Part shown: positions 5,382 through 5,980 of the stretch, one piece after another | How positions within the stretch are numbered: the stretch's first letter is position 1 | Layout of the letters: every line of letters starts with the position of its first letter | Assembly: GCA_002083515.1 (NCBI GenBank) | Contig: LWDN01000020.1 | Span: 1-5,980, forward strand | Length of the DNA: 5,980 nt | Source of the DNA: Proteobacteria bacterium HN_bin10 | GTDB taxonomy: Bacteria > Pseudomonadota > Alphaproteobacteria > Caulobacterales > Aquidulcibacteraceae | Direction: 5' to 3' | Position numbers and translations under genes: made by a program | The notes under the pieces: generated by a model | What the model was told of the DNA's origin: nothing | Seen by the model: only the letters and a program-made list of their open reading frames with translations | Databases searched by the model: none

Positions 5382-5447
5382 TGCGTGATCAGTTGGTCCA
5401 GACGACCTGCTTCTCTCGGATCACGGATCACGCGTGACGCGTCACGG
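5362..5447. repeat. heptamer-phased inverted repeat at the nuoE/nuoF junction
   Basis: The left units are GCGTGAT at 5362, GCGTGAA at 5369, CCGTGAT at 5376 and GCGTGAT at 5383. The right units are ATCACGG at 5420, ATCACGC at 5427, GTGACGC at 5434 and GTCACGG at 5441. The arms 5364-5390 and 5419-5445 are complementary at 22 of 27 positions. TGA occurs at 5365, 5372, 5379 and 5386, and the copy at 5379 is the nuoE stop codon. The array ends 11 nt before the nuoF ATG. Confidence 0.8.
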
Positions 5448-5458
5448 GCGAGTAAGCC

Positions 5459-5980
5459 ATGCCTAAGCACGAACTGGTCTTGCTGAAGAACATGATGCAG
5501 CCCGGGTACCAGGGCTCGCTCGCGGACTATGAGCGGGCCGGCGGGTACCAGGCGCTGCGCAAAGTCGTGGGCAAGATTCCGCCGACCGGCATGACCGAGA
5601 TGGTCATGAGATCCGGCCTCCGCGGGCGCGGCGGCGCGGGCTTTCCCACCGGCGTGAAGTGGGGTTTTCTGCCCAAAGATTATCGCGGCCCGAAGTACCT
5701 CTGCTGCAATGCGGACGAGAGCGAGCCCGGCACCTTCAAGGATCGGCAGCTCATGGAGCGCGATCCCCATCAAGTGCTGGAGGGCATCGTGCTGGCCGCC
5801 TACGCGATCGGCGCCGAGACGTCCTACATCTATATCCGCGGCGAGTTCGTCCTGGGCGCGCGCATCTTGGAGCAGGCCATCGGCGAGGCGCGCGCGAAGG
5901 GCTACATCGGCAAGAACATCCTCGGCGCCGGCGTCAACGCCGACGTGTGGGTGCATCGGGGCGCGGGCGCCTACATCTGC
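5459..5980 (+). CDS. nuoF: NADH-quinone oxidoreductase subunit F, N-terminal part (truncated by window edge)
   Basis: The frame from ATG 5459 is open to the last base, giving 174 residues of the 51-kDa-type subunit that oxidises NADH. The FMN-binding glycine-rich loop RGRGGAGFPTG is at 55-65. The nucleotide-site motif CNADESEPGTFKDR is at 83-96, followed by ERDPHQVLEG (100-109), and the window ends in HRGAGAYIC (166-174). The 4Fe-4S (N3) ligands lie in the missing C-terminal part. The N-terminus is of usual length for the family. The ATG is the first plausible start after the upstream array, with only a weak purine-rich stretch (GGGCGAG, 5446-5452) in front. Downstream genes should be the rest of a nuo operon, which cannot be seen here. 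Confidence 0.96.
   Translation, partial: MPKHELVLLKNMMQPGYQGSLADYERAGGYQALRKVVGKIPPTGMTEMVMRSGLRGRGGAGFPTGVKWGFLPKDYRGPKYLCCNADESEPGTFKDRQLMERDPHQVLEGIVLAAYAIGAETSYIYIRGEFVLGARILEQAIGEARAKGYIGKNILGAGVNADVWVHRGAGAYIC

Noticed and set aside
5255..5956. A 233-residue opposite-strand frame over nuoE/nuoF.
   Set aside because: It is antisense to clear NuoF motifs and crosses the repeat; no independent support.

Overview
The window is a GC-rich bacterial segment carrying the 5' half of a respiratory complex I (NADH:quinone oxidoreductase) operon. All genes are on the + strand. In order they are: the 3' end of an unidentified membrane-protein gene (left edge to 308), a 201-bp promoter-like gap, a DUF185/MidA (NDUFAF7-type) methyltransferase gene, nuoA, nuoB, a fused nuoCD, nuoE, and the first 174 codons of nuoF, which runs off the right edge. 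The fused NuoCD, the high GC at third positions and the odd repeat-filled spacers would fit a Nitrospira-like (Nitrospirota) bacterium. That is an inference from gene style and memory, not a database match, and other GC-rich phyla remain possible.

The genes form one functional unit. NuoE and NuoF belong to the NADH-oxidising tip (2Fe-2S cluster N1a; FMN and NADH site). NuoB and the D half of NuoCD form the terminal N2 cluster and the quinone cavity, the C half bridges them, and NuoA is a small membrane subunit at the quinone-site junction. The methyltransferase belongs to the family whose mitochondrial member methylates one arginine of the NuoD homologue (NDUFS2) during complex I assembly. 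That arginine is conserved here (Arg239 of NuoCD), so a dedicated NuoD-modifying enzyme ahead of its target is a reasonable hypothesis.

The most unusual part is between the genes. Every junction from the methyltransferase to nuoF holds an imperfect inverted repeat whose arms are built from degenerate 7-nt words kept in strict 7-nt register (1691-1767, 2260-2350, 2842-2925, 4692-4830, 5362-5447). The words differ between junctions, but some recur in more than one. Left-arm words usually contain TGA, so stop codons come up every 7 nt and cycle through all three frames. The nuoE stop codon is itself one of these TGAs, and the C-terminal tails of the methyltransferase and NuoE are encoded by array sequence. 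Separately, the nuoA stop codon is the first three bases of a perfect 23-bp inverted repeat enclosing a further foldable core (2144-2241).

Upstream of the methyltransferase, 396-509 holds a candidate promoter, a 7-bp dyad and phased TAGGCCT repeats. No tRNA, rRNA, CRISPR array, transposase gene or convincing intrinsic terminator is visible.
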